Of a stretch of DNA of 64,000 nucleotides, positions 24,707 through 36,944 are shown one piece after another. Numbering within the stretch: the first letter of the stretch is position 1; every line of letters starts with the position of its first letter. The notes under the pieces were generated by a model. It did not search any database. It was not told the origin of the DNA and saw only the letters and a program-made list of their open reading frames with translations. Source of the DNA: Cytospora piceicola (lineage: Eukaryota > Ascomycota > Sordariomycetes > Diaporthales > Cytosporaceae); contig JALQBC010000001.1 of assembly GCA_023375675.1 (NCBI GenBank), forward strand, positions 2,170,001-2,234,000, given 5' to 3'. The translations under genes were made by a program, and so were the position numbers.

Positions 24707-26206
24707 TCATGGAGTCGCCTGGCCCGGTCTCTGGTCCAAGAACTTCAACTGCGCCCTCTCTAACAGGCCCTCCAGAACACCCCACACAGCCCTTTGCTTG
24801 GTATCTGAAAGTCCGCCATCGCCTTCACTGGTTGGCGGAACACCGAAGACCTTCACTCGTCCCTCGGACAGAGCGAAACCACCACAAGCTACCTTAGTTA
24901 TCCGAATGGCCGGATGGAACATGTCGAGAGCAAGATGTTTCCGGACGTACTGAGCCAATGCCTCAGTGAAGGGCTGTGGTCGAACCGTCTCGCGCTCCTG
25001 TTCAGATGTGGATGGCCATTGTCGCCAAGTCCACCCTTCTTCATCTTTGTCTCCTCCCAGCCTTCTCCTCTTATTCGGGCCATCGTCATGTTGATCTTTG
25101 GCACCAGGCCGCTGCTTTTGTTTGTCTTGTGTTTGGGCCGAAGCATCGTGCTGCTTCGCCTCATACGCCCTACCTGCCCTCAGGAACCGCCTCAGATCCG
25201 CATATGGTATTATAACATCAATCGTTTTGATCCCCACCAGTGTATCTTGCGTCCTTCCAGGGTCCTCCACTAGGCCAGTCACCTGGTCTCGCCCGGCAAC
25301 CTCTTTCTGCTGTCGCTGGGATTGTGTCACCGTCGGCCCGTAGAACCCAAGCGTGAGCACCACATCCTTCGCAAATTGACCCTTCGTAGGCGCACCAGAG
25401 TCGCCGATCCAACGCTCCAGAGCACGCACCATACTGCGAGTGCCAAGGCTCAACGAGCTGATGCGGCAGTCGAATGTGCGGCTGAGAAAATCGACGATGA
25501 CGGTCTTAAGAGGTGCTGGCATGCGGAGAAGTAGCAGAGGAAGATGGAGGAAATCTGGATCGTTCTCCTCATGCAGGCCACTGCCAAGGTTGAACAAGGA
25601 CGTAGCTGCTGGCTCTGGCTGGGCTCTCAACCCACCGGTCTGGCTCTTAACCGGAGGCAGGAGAAGCGCTGCACATTCGGCTTTCTCGTAACGCAAAGAG
25701 ATCTGCAACCCCCTCCCCTTTCCCGGTGATCCTGCTGCGCTCAAGCCGGACCTGTCTTCTTCATCGCCCCCAGGAACCCGGGACACAGGCCCGCTCTCTT
25801 CATCGTCGCCACCAACGTACCTCCCCAGCAAGCTCTCGAGCCTAACCCAACCTATAGCTACAGCTTCCAACGCCCCGGCCCTTCTCATTGCGCCATCATC
25901 CGCACCACGATCCAGTCCTACCTCCACTCCCCTCACCACATCACCCACAAGCAAATCGCGTAACCTTTGGGACAGTGTATGTAGGCGGTCTTGTGTGATA
26001 GGTTGGGTGCCGATGTACAAGGGAGACAGGCGGTAAGTGGAGAAAGTAGTATTGAGGAATGGCGGGAGGTCGGTGTCATCGTCGGCGGAGACAAAGGATG
26101 TTGATGGGTGGGAAGGGGAGGATGCTGCGACGCTCTGGTCTACTGGGGAGGGAGCGGTTTGAGGGTCGGAGGGGCGAGGGCGTTTCCGGGGGCGGCCGGG
26201 TGGCAT
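24707..26206 (-). CDS. Probable kinetochore Sim4/CCAN subunit Fta1 (CENP-L-like)
   Basis: Single exon. I take the first ATG, MPPGRPRKRPRPSD, at 26206 as start, giving 499 residues. The basic N-terminus looks like a nuclear signal. The block LNTTFSTYRLSPLYIG, followed by QDRLHTLSQRLRDLLVGDVVRGVEVG, is the pattern I associate with Fta1/CENP-L of filamentous fungi; the C-terminus (HPAIRITKVACGGFALSEGRVKVFG, then a final helix) fits the CENP-L fold. CENP-L pairs with CENP-N (Chl4/Mis15) to dock the constitutive centromere network on CENP-A chromatin. Between these blocks lie long Gly/Asp/Ser-rich and Gln/Lys-rich linkers. The family call rests on pattern memory and a profile search could overturn it. 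Confidence 0.65.
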   Translation of the reverse strand: MPPGRPRKRPRPSDPQTAPSPVDQSVAASSPSHPSTSFVSADDDTDLPPFLNTTFSTYRLSPLYIGTQPITQDRLHTLSQRLRDLLVGDVVRGVEVGLDRGADDGAMRRAGALEAVAIGWVRLESLLGRYVGGDDEESGPVSRVPGGDEEDRSGLSAAGSPGKGRGLQISLRYEKAECAALLLPPVKSQTGGLRAQPEPAATSLFNLGSGLHEENDPDFLHLPLLLLRMPAPLKTVIVDFLSRTFDCRISSLSLGTRSMVRALERWIGDSGAPTKGQFAKDVVLTLGFYGPTVTQSQRQQKEVAGRDQVTGLVEDPGRTQDTLVGIKTIDVIIPYADLRRFLRAGRAYEAKQHDASAQTQDKQKQRPGAKDQHDDGPNKRRRLGGDKDEEGWTWRQWPSTSEQERETVRPQPFTEALAQYVRKHLALDMFHPAIRITKVACGGFALSEGRVKVFGVPPTSEGDGGLSDTKQRAVWGVLEGLLERAQLKFLDQRPGQATP

Positions 26207-26558
26207 GATGAATTGCAAGTATGTTATCCTGCGCGCCTAGAGCCGTAGAATTGAGAGCCCTAGTAGCCACTCAGGTAGGCGCAATATGAGGTGCTAAAGA
26301 GCTGCGACTGGTGGTGCGCCTTGGGAGGATTGTCGCGGCGCGTTGTCTTCTGTTTACGTCGCGTTGATTCGCAGAATCCAGCAGACTCAGGACCCGTGAA
26401 AACGCTTATTTCAAGTTGGAGTGCGATGCTTCGCGTCCTGGATGGGAGTCAGTGGCAGCTTGGAGGCCGTGGGTGGGTCAATGTGGTATGTCAATGTTGT
26501 ACTGTAGTCTGTGAGATATGAGCATCACGAACTTGTGATCCGTACCTTGAATCCTAAT

Positions 26559-26572
26559 TAACCCTAACCCTT
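26559..26572 (+). promoter_or_regulatory. Telobox-like element (TAACCCTAACCC)
   Basis: Two tandem AACCCT units, about 350 bases upstream of the fta1-like start. Such boxes are bound by Tbf1/Teb1-type Myb factors in fungi and often sit in housekeeping promoters. A regulatory role here is inference. Confidence 0.4.
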
Positions 26573-27528
26573 TCTCCGGTCTGCAGCATCTTGAGGGCCC
26601 CCACCGAATCCACCACCCGCCAACCTACAAACCTTAATTGAACGTCATAGCAATACTAAGTACCCATGGAGACTTGCAGCTCCTCCTTCTGCTAATCGCA
26701 GCTTTTGCGTTGGTCTATTTTATGGATTCTCAGAACACAATGGCGTTTGTATCAACAGGTCGAAGATCTTCAGGCTTCAACCACGAAATCGCAAAAGCAC
26801 TAGCAGCATGCCCTTGCAACTTGGTCTGCGGGGAAACAATGAAACTCCAAGTATACATAGTACCACGGCACTACCGGGGTCAGGACCTCCTGGATAGACC
26901 ATGATGCGATGATCAGTTGAGAAAGGTACCGTAGATGACCAGCCCGAAATTTCTCCGCACGCCTTCGTCTGACAGGGACAAACATGTTTCAGTTCACCCA
27001 ACAGACTGGCATATGTGCTCGATAAGACTACCGGCATTCTATGTGAAAGCATGCTCCAGTCTCGACCTGGCATTTCTCAAGAGACATCGAATTGTCAGAA
27101 AGAGACCATATAGGATTGTGTACAGTACTGGTGTCTTCCAAGCAACTGCTCAGCTGGACGACTAGCTGGATTCTGACAGCCATTGACCGAGCGGACAATT
27201 TGAAATCAGGATCGAGTGGCACCATAATTGCGCGTCAAACTTGCAGCTTGAGTTGCTTCCTCCGTGCAGTGCATACTAAGTAAGCTTACCCCGCGTCTTC
27301 GACCACAAGGTCCTCCCCTCCCCACCATTGGCCTGGCCTTGTTCTCATCCCTTGAGCAACCACTTATTCGAGCTTGTTGCAGGCAGCACACACCAAAAGC
27401 TGACCGGGGCACATCCCAGTCCCCCCAATGCCGAGCACAGCTTCCTCTAGACCAGGTATCTCCAAAGTCACTATTTGGATGAACGCCAACAGTTTGCGGG
27501 GTTATTGCGATGAGTTGATCTGATCTGA

Positions 27529-30057
<2,529 letters not shown>

Positions 30058-30640
30058 ACTGGCTCACTTCTGAAAGTGACGTGGCCATGAATGCGCAGAT
30101 AAAATACTGTGCCAACTGGTACTCAGCTAGTTTTGCGTTGGTTCTTGCTCTTATTAGTTATCCGTAGGTATGATGAGGCACAATCTTTCCCGTACCAAAT
30201 GTGTCCTGTCTGTGGTTTGTTCCCCGTGTCGAATTGCATGTAGTTAGAACCCAGGGAGACTGGGTACGAAGTGTGCTTCTTAATACGACATCAACAGAGG
30301 ACAGGCCGGTCCTAATGGGTAAAATGGATCAAGCACCACGGGGTGCTCGGTTCGTTCTCCCCAACCAATCGTCATCTTCAACGGCCTTGCTGTCCCCTTG
30401 ACCCTTCAAGAAGACCGGATTTCGCGCTCCTTTCTGCTGACCACGCATGTCCTGACACCTTCTCATGGCAGCCATGCCGAGCCAGATGGCTATTAAATAT
30501 TCACCATGCTGATGTATTTGTCGGCCGGTAACAATTGCAAACAATAACAACCCAATGCACACCGGTGCAAGAAGCGTTTCCTTACTTTCCTCAATCACCG
30601 TCACAGAATGGCAAACCAAATGGTAATCCCATCCATATGC

Positions 30641-30670
30641 CAGACTGGCAGACTGGCAGACTGGCAGACT
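30641..30670. repeat. Short tandem repeat, unit GACTGGCA
   Basis: About 3.5 copies of an 8-base unit in the katG-helicase spacer. Confidence 0.85.
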
Positions 30671-30958
30671 CACAGTTATATTCATAAGTAGGCATCAGAT
30701 CAGACTACATAATGAGTGAGAGGTGGCTTGAAGAAGAGAGTGGTTGCACTGTTTGTAGGCAGCTTAGGAGATGAGCCTGGATCACCGCTATGGTGACGAT
30801 GCCATTGCGGATGGAGATTTTCGACGCCCTGCTTATGCTACAAACGAAGGCGCGTTGGCCAAGGCCTCTGACAGAGTAAGAAGTAAAGGGCGAAAGTACC
30901 TAGGTACCTAAGTAGGTAGGGTCCACAGGTTCAAAATGAATCGAGACAGGGGCACTGG

Positions 30959-30970
30959 TTGGGGTTAGGG
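30959..30970 (-). promoter_or_regulatory. Telomere-like box (TTGGGGTTAGGG on the plus strand)
   Basis: One TTGGGG plus one TTAGGG unit about 285 bases upstream of the helicase ATG; similar in kind to the box before the fta1-like gene. Function is inference. Confidence 0.35.
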
Positions 30971-31253
30971 TGCGCATGTCGGTACGGATAAGATAAGATA
31001 AAGATTTGTCTTATCGCGGCTCAAAAAAGATTGGGAAGAAGTACGCAACCACGGCGCTTTATGTTCATAGTATTGAATTTTTGGCATGTACACCAGCGCT
31101 CGCTTCCATTAGTCAATGTCATGGTTGGATTGGATTATATCATATCGTTTTTACCATGAATGAGCACCGTTGAGATACTCGAAAGCAGCAATCCGCTTTA
31201 CTGCGCGCCGACGCGACGCGAACCCCTTCCCACACCACCATCCTCCTACAACC

Positions 31254-34200
31254 ATGCTTTCGACCACACGCCGTCTTGTGGCTGGTTGCCACCGAAGAAC
31301 TTCCCATCTTTCCGTCCTGTCGCCTCCACCTTTCGCGAATACACTTCCACGTCTATTGCAGCGCTATCAAAGCTCTGCAGCTGCAGCAACAACCTCACGA
31401 CCACAATCCAGGGCTGATGCCCCCCAACATGGGAAAAAAGGTTCTAAACTTCGGAGCCAGGCATCCCGCGTCCCTGACGACCCATTTCAGACCCCATCAA
31501 ACGTAATGGACTTATTTCAACTTGGATCACTACCGACGGGGGCCAGAGGCAAGAAGCCAGCTCAGAAGAGCAAAGGGCAGCCCCAGAAAGGCAAACAGAC
31601 CCAGAAAGGCAAACAGCCCCAGAAAGGCAAACAGCCCCAGAAAGGCCAGCAGGCACAAAAGAGCAATAAGGCCCAGGCAGTGAGGGAGGATGATCAGTTG
31701 GATTCAAGAACATTACCACCCGATACACCCGTACCAACCGACGAAGAGCTACCTGATTGGATCCAGGCAGACAAACGCCGATCGATGAAGGTCACCCTCT
31801 ACGACACAGTACGCAATGCATTCGGAACGCTTGCTTTAGGTGGTTCTTTCAAATGTGAATCGAATGCAAGAAGAGGGATGAACGGGCTTTACGGGTGTTC
31901 TGTAACGGCAAAGGCAGGCGACCAGGAATGGAAAGCCGTGGCGGAAACTCGAACGAAAACAAGCGCCAGAGACACCGCAATTCTCCTGATATTGGCCCAA
32001 ATCAATGCTCAAGGGTTGGACGGCGATCTCTTCCCTCTGCCGCGAGCCATGATTAAGCTTATGGAACAGAGCGCGAAGAAGCATACAATACAAGACGTAT
32101 TCAACTATGCCGCGAGTCTCGGTACTGTCCCTTCGGTAACCTGCACACCTGCCGAACGTGTGAAAGGTGGTTATTACCAGTACACTATATCCTTTCCAGA
32201 GCAGAACATACGTGTCTCGGCAGTGTCTAAGTCTCGCACACGGGCAGAAACTGCTGCGTGTTTGAGATTCAAGCAAGCCGCAGCGAAACAAGTGGCGGAA
32301 TCAGACATCGAAAATCTAACGGCTCAGAGCTCCGACCGGCTTAACTCGGGAAATGCCGCCAAGTTCCTGAGCTGGCTTCAGAATCGTCACCGGCGCTTCA
32401 ACTCGCTTAATGCCTACAGAAATGAAAAGGAAGGTGTTTATAACGCCCAGGTTACCTACAGTTCTGGTGGTGAGCAACGGTTGACGCCTATTATTCCGAG
32501 CTGGCACAAGGGTTTCGCAGAAGATGCCGCCACTATTCACGCCGCAGTTATCGCCTCCCAAGATGAACCTGTCTTGTTCCGACAGTTTATTGAAGAGTTG
32601 ATAGAAGGAAAGGGCCACCTTCTGGAGCTGTCCCGTCCAATAGACCTCGAACTATCGTCCGCATCGGAATACGCGATTCGAAGTACTCTAGGGATCCGCG
32701 GCTTGCAGCAGCTTGCCCAGGAGTTGCAGGATACTGGCGATTCTCAAAAGCCCCAGATATTCCGAAACAGGACACCTGCTCTGACGGAAGAACAGAAGAG
32801 TATTCTGTCTCCTCGCCTCAAGTCGCTATATGAGCACTATCTCCAGAGTGACAGCATGGCAGACATGCGGAAACTCAAATCGGAGCTGCCGATGAACCAG
32901 TACAAAACTGAAGTGTCGGAAATCGTGGAGAACAATGTTTACAGTATCATCATCGGCGCTACCGGCAGTGGCAAAACCACACAGGTGCCTCAGATCGTAC
33001 TAGAAAAGTATTACCAGGAAGGCCGGGGTGCCGACTGCAACATAATCTGCACCCAGCCGCGAAGGATTGCGGCAACTTCAGTGGCAGGACGAGTTGCTGA
33101 CGAGCTGGGGCCCGGCCTGAGGGACCACGTTGGATATCAAGTCCGCTTTGACTCGCGCCCGCCCACTCAGGGAGGCAGTGTCACCTACTGTACAACCGGT
33201 ATTCTCCTGCAGCAGCTACAGTACGAGCCTGATCGTGTTTTCGACGAGGTGACCCACTTGATGATTGATGAGGTTCATGAACGCGACAAAATCATCGACT
33301 TTACTCTGACCGTTCTGAAGCGGGCAGTCACAGACCGCCTCGCTCGCGGCTTGAAAGTCCCCAGAATTACTCTCATGAGTGCAACTCTAGACACTGAGTT
33401 GTTCGCAGAATACTTCAAAAACTTGGACGCAGACGGCCAGCAAACAATGGCTCCTGTGCTATCTGTACCAGGCCGCACGTTCCCAGTCAGTGAGAAACAC
33501 CTCGAGCATGTCGTTGCCGAACTCCGAGAGCGGTGGTCGAGTACCGAACTTGGCCTGCTCCAGAGAGATCGAGACACTACAAAGTATATCGAGATGGAAG
33601 ACAAATTTGCAGGCATTCAGTCGAATCTGGTTCCATCACGAAAGCAAGATACCGACATCACTTCTGCCATCGATTGGAAACAAAAACCCGTCTATGATGA
33701 CGCGTCTGCCTCGGCGAAAGAGGATACGATTTCACCCTCAGGTCTCATCGCTACCACTATTGCTCACGTGTTGCAGACGACAACGGATGGCGCTGTACTG
33801 GTTTTCTTTCCAGGTCTCACAGAAATCCAAGCGATTGAGAAAATACTTACAACGCAGTCTGTTCTTGGTGTGGACGTGCGCGATGAAAGCAAGTACAAGC
33901 TCTTCCTTCTGCACTCGTCGATTCCAGACTCGCAAAAGACGGTCTTTGAGAAACCTCCCCAGGGCGTTCGCAAGGTCATACTCAGTACCAATATCGCCGA
34001 GACATCGGTCACGATTCCAGACGTACAATACGTTATCGACACTGGAAAGGTACGACAGATCCAGTATGACAACTCCACGCGCGTTTCCTGGTTGCAAAAT
34101 AGTTGGATCAGCAAGTCCAACGCCAAACAGCGAGCTGGGCGGGCAGGTCGTGTTCAGAATGGGCACTACCTCGCTCTGTATTCCAAGGCCAGGCATGAAG

Positions 34201-35675
34201 CGATGCCAGCCATCGGGGTCCCTGAACTTTTGCGCTCTGATCTGCAGTCGACATGCCTTTCCGTCAAGGCAACGATCCGAGGCGTCGGTGTGACTGATTT
34301 CCTCGCGGATGCCATCGATCCACCCAATCCGGTCAGTGTCAAGGAGGCATTGACACGACTCGTCGACCTTGGGGCCCTCACTCCGGACCATGCTAATCTT
34401 ACGGCGCTGGGGAACCTTTTGGCTTCAATGCCAGTTCACCCTGCCCTGGGCAAGATGATTGTCCTGGGTATAATGTTCAAATGTCTGGACCCAATCCTAA
34501 TCATAGGTGCTGCAGCTGAGGAGCGAGGCCTGTTTGTTATGGCCCCAGACATCAAGGCCTCGTCCTTGAGGACTAAGGCTGAGTTTGCTGGCGAAACCTG
34601 CAGCGATCATCTCGCGGTATACAATGCTTTCTGCCACGTCCGCGAACAGTACAATCCTGCCAACGAGAGTTATGCTCGGAGGACTGCGTATGATGTGAAC
34701 GTACATTTTGGTGCCTGGAAAGCAATCCAACGCGCTTCCCAGCAGATCCAGGAAATTCTCCAGGAGGCAGGTGTCCTGAAACAAGAGGAAGTGTTCAGAA
34801 GAGACCACATGATCGGAGGATCTGCTTGGAACGTCAACTCGCACAAGTCTCATATCGTCAAGGCCATCTTGCTAGCAGGCCTACAACCTAACATCGGCCA
34901 CAGAAGAAGGGCAGCACACCGCCTGGTCATACTAGGCGACCGGCCGGCAGCCGAGCCTGCCCAGTTTTCTGTCCTGAGGGTCAATAGGGACGCGTGGGAA
35001 GACGATAGCCTGGTCGCATTTACAAGTGTGGCAAAGAGTACGGACGGAAGGAGCTTCTCCCTCCGCGAACTCAGCATTGTCAAGCCCCTCGCGGTTGCTC
35101 TTTTCGGCGGGACACTCGACGCTGTGGACCGCTCCAACCTCCTTACTGTTAACAGATGGCTACAGCTGTATGTCAAGGGCAGTCCGTCTCCGCGCCGCTA
35201 TGGGCCTAACAGCCAGTCCCAGTTGACTGCCCTGCGTCAAAACTTGGATAGGGTACTCAAGGTTGCCTTTGGAGACCTCGTCAATGGACAAAGGAGAGGG
35301 CACATGGGTGCTAAGGCAACATCCAGTCATCCCGTCGGCCGGGATCATACGACCCGCAGCGCACTGCTGACAGATAGTGAAAGGACGAGTATCGTGTCTG
35401 AGTTCCTTGTCGGGGTGGTGAAGGTGCTGGATGGCGCTGAAAGCTCTGTGGCCGACAGCCGCACCCAGCGCGGTGCTGGCTTCTCGAGGGACAGGGACTC
35501 AAGGGACAGGGACGGAAACTTCTCATCGTATTCTGATGCCAAAAAATTCTGGCTTGGGAGATCGGAGCAGTATGGGAGAGACGCCCGAAGCACCCCACAG
35601 ACATCTTCCTACGGATCGTTCAGACCCCACTCGAGCGAGGGAAGACGACCCAGAGACGACTCCCTTTGGAGGTAA
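31254..35675 (+). CDS. DExH-box RNA helicase with mitochondrial-type leader
   Basis: ATP-dependent 3'-5' RNA helicase of the DEAH/RHA (DHX) superfamily, 1473 residues, no intron. The ATG at 31254 is chosen because it opens MLSTTRRLVAGCHRRTSHLS, an Arg-rich, acid-free amphipathic leader typical of mitochondrial import. Residues about 110-135 are an 18 bp tandem repeat coding QKGKQP units. Two dsRNA-binding-like segments follow, then Walker A GATGSGKTTQ (about 566), DEVHER (about 671), SAT (about 708), NIAETSVTIPD and QRAGRAGR (about 957), then HA2 and OB-fold domains. The C-terminus is Arg/Asp/Ser-rich. DEVH rather than DEAH, plus dsRBD-like parts, points to the DHX9/DHX29/DHX36-like branch. 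A role in mitochondrial RNA or ribosome metabolism is inference from the leader. Confidence 0.88.
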   Translation: MLSTTRRLVAGCHRRTSHLSVLSPPPFANTLPRLLQRYQSSAAAATTSRPQSRADAPQHGKKGSKLRSQASRVPDDPFQTPSNVMDLFQLGSLPTGARGKKPAQKSKGQPQKGKQTQKGKQPQKGKQPQKGQQAQKSNKAQAVREDDQLDSRTLPPDTPVPTDEELPDWIQADKRRSMKVTLYDTVRNAFGTLALGGSFKCESNARRGMNGLYGCSVTAKAGDQEWKAVAETRTKTSARDTAILLILAQINAQGLDGDLFPLPRAMIKLMEQSAKKHTIQDVFNYAASLGTVPSVTCTPAERVKGGYYQYTISFPEQNIRVSAVSKSRTRAETAACLRFKQAAAKQVAESDIENLTAQSSDRLNSGNAAKFLSWLQNRHRRFNSLNAYRNEKEGVYNAQVTYSSGGEQRLTPIIPSWHKGFAEDAATIHAAVIASQDEPVLFRQFIEELIEGKGHLLELSRPIDLELSSASEYAIRSTLGIRGLQQLAQELQDTGDSQKPQIFRNRTPALTEEQKSILSPRLKSLYEHYLQSDSMADMRKLKSELPMNQYKTEVSEIVENNVYSIIIGATGSGKTTQVPQIVLEKYYQEGRGADCNIICTQPRRIAATSVAGRVADELGPGLRDHVGYQVRFDSRPPTQGGSVTYCTTGILLQQLQYEPDRVFDEVTHLMIDEVHERDKIIDFTLTVLKRAVTDRLARGLKVPRITLMSATLDTELFAEYFKNLDADGQQTMAPVLSVPGRTFPVSEKHLEHVVAELRERWSSTELGLLQRDRDTTKYIEMEDKFAGIQSNLVPSRKQDTDITSAIDWKQKPVYDDASASAKEDTISPSGLIATTIAHVLQTTTDGAVLVFFPGLTEIQAIEKILTTQSVLGVDVRDESKYKLFLLHSSIPDSQKTVFEKPPQGVRKVILSTNIAETSVTIPDVQYVIDTGKVRQIQYDNSTRVSWLQNSWISKSNAKQRAGRAGRVQNGHYLALYSKARHEAMPAIGVPELLRSDLQSTCLSVKATIRGVGVTDFLADAIDPPNPVSVKEALTRLVDLGALTPDHANLTALGNLLASMPVHPALGKMIVLGIMFKCLDPILIIGAAAEERGLFVMAPDIKASSLRTKAEFAGETCSDHLAVYNAFCHVREQYNPANESYARRTAYDVNVHFGAWKAIQRASQQIQEILQEAGVLKQEEVFRRDHMIGGSAWNVNSHKSHIVKAILLAGLQPNIGHRRRAAHRLVILGDRPAAEPAQFSVLRVNRDAWEDDSLVAFTSVAKSTDGRSFSLRELSIVKPLAVALFGGTLDAVDRSNLLTVNRWLQLYVKGSPSPRRYGPNSQSQLTALRQNLDRVLKVAFGDLVNGQRRGHMGAKATSSHPVGRDHTTRSALLTDSERTSIVSEFLVGVVKVLDGAESSVADSRTQRGAGFSRDRDSRDRDGNFSSYSDAKKFWLGRSEQYGRDARSTPQTSSYGSFRPHSSEGRRPRDDSLWR
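31582..31654 (+). repeat. In-frame 18 bp tandem repeat (QKGKQP)
   Basis: Four near-identical 18-base units (CCCAGAAAGGCAAACAGC type) inside the helicase gene, coding a basic Gln/Lys stretch. Length is likely to vary between strains. Confidence 0.85.
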
Positions 35676-36944
35676 AAGGCGACAGCGTTCCAAGATCAAC
35701 TTTGTGTAATCGCTGAGCGGGTGCCGAAAAGATCCGGATGCCATCCCTGTCATGCACGCGCCCTCGGTGCCATATCGGCTCCGCGGAGAGGAAACGTACT
35801 CACATCGCGATGAAGGGCAAGGAGGAAGACGCGGTCAAGGTCGAACATCTTAGAAGCAGGTATCAGGCCAGGGGCAATAAGCTGCTCAATACGGCTTCTC
35901 TCCTGTATGACGCTGGCATGTTGGTTTCGGTCGGGCCGAACCACCCTCCGTCGAGAGGATCGAGCGTGGAGAGCATGTCAAGGCGCTTTATAGGTTCCAT
36001 GGACAGGGTCATGATATTATTCTGCGGTGTACTCATATACACGAGAGATATATAGACCTACCTGCTCACACAACTGTGGACAATACATGTATATAAATAG
36101 AACAACACCCCTCCGAGGCGTATTCGACAGATGTCGGAGAGGCAAAGGCGTTAGATTAGAGTGAAAATTATCGAGGTTTTGTGGCCATATACTTGCATCT
36201 GCCAGGTCATGGATTCCCTTTCTCCTGATACATACAGCTCTGTAAAAAAAAGGGCGATAACCTTCGCCCACGTGGGCGGTCCCACGGGGAAAGTACTTCT
36301 GCTAGGCGACCGGCACACGCATTTTTGCCTACGTCGGATCAAGGAGCTGCTCGAGAACGTGACTGGACGATTGGTAAAAGATAAAACATGCCAGCCTACA
36401 AATACTGAAATTGGCGTCTGGAAAACCCTTGAACTGCTTTCTATCGAGCCCAGTACCTACTTATTTACCTACCTACTTACCCAATTACCTAGTCCGTGTG
36501 TAATGGTGCGAGTGCGATTCTTTGACAGCCGTTTAGAAGGTGAAATCATGTCTCGGAGCAAGAGAGAAATCCGGAGCCATCCCGGATCTGCAGCGGGCTC
36601 CCCGGGCGGAGCGGCGCCCGGTCGGGCATGGGTGCGGCTTATTCCCGAACTTGCTCTCCAGGTCTCAATATGATCTACCGGTACTTGCCTCTTGCTCATT
36701 ATTATCAGCGACCGGCCCGGATCACGGCGGCGGTCTCCACAGTCTGATAAGCTCGCATGATGCCAGAGATTGGGAACTCACGGCACCTCATACCAACACC
36801 TTGTACTGTGAGGGCTCAGAATTGCCCTAGTTCTGTCCCAGTGCGCTCCAAAAGATCTAGAGTTTTATCAAGCCATTCGAACCCCGAAACGACAGTAACT
36901 GCTGAATACGTACTTACTACACGCAGAACGTTGAGCCGGTAGCA
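35676..36944. other. Spacer, helicase 3' end and oxidase promoter
   Basis: No supported gene. Contains the spacer motif cluster at about 36452-36492 (TACCTACTTATTTACCTACC type). Confidence 0.5.

Larger units (their letters stand above)
30058..31253. other. Spacer, katG 3' end and helicase promoter
   Basis: Contains a short tandem repeat (30641-30670), a spacer motif TACCTAGGTACCTAAGTAGG at about 30897-30919 and a telomere-like box at 30959-30970. No gene is supported. Confidence 0.5.

Noticed and set aside
33490..34293. 267-codon plus-strand frame in another frame
   Set aside because: Shadow of the DExH helicase, whose conserved motifs lie in the main frame.
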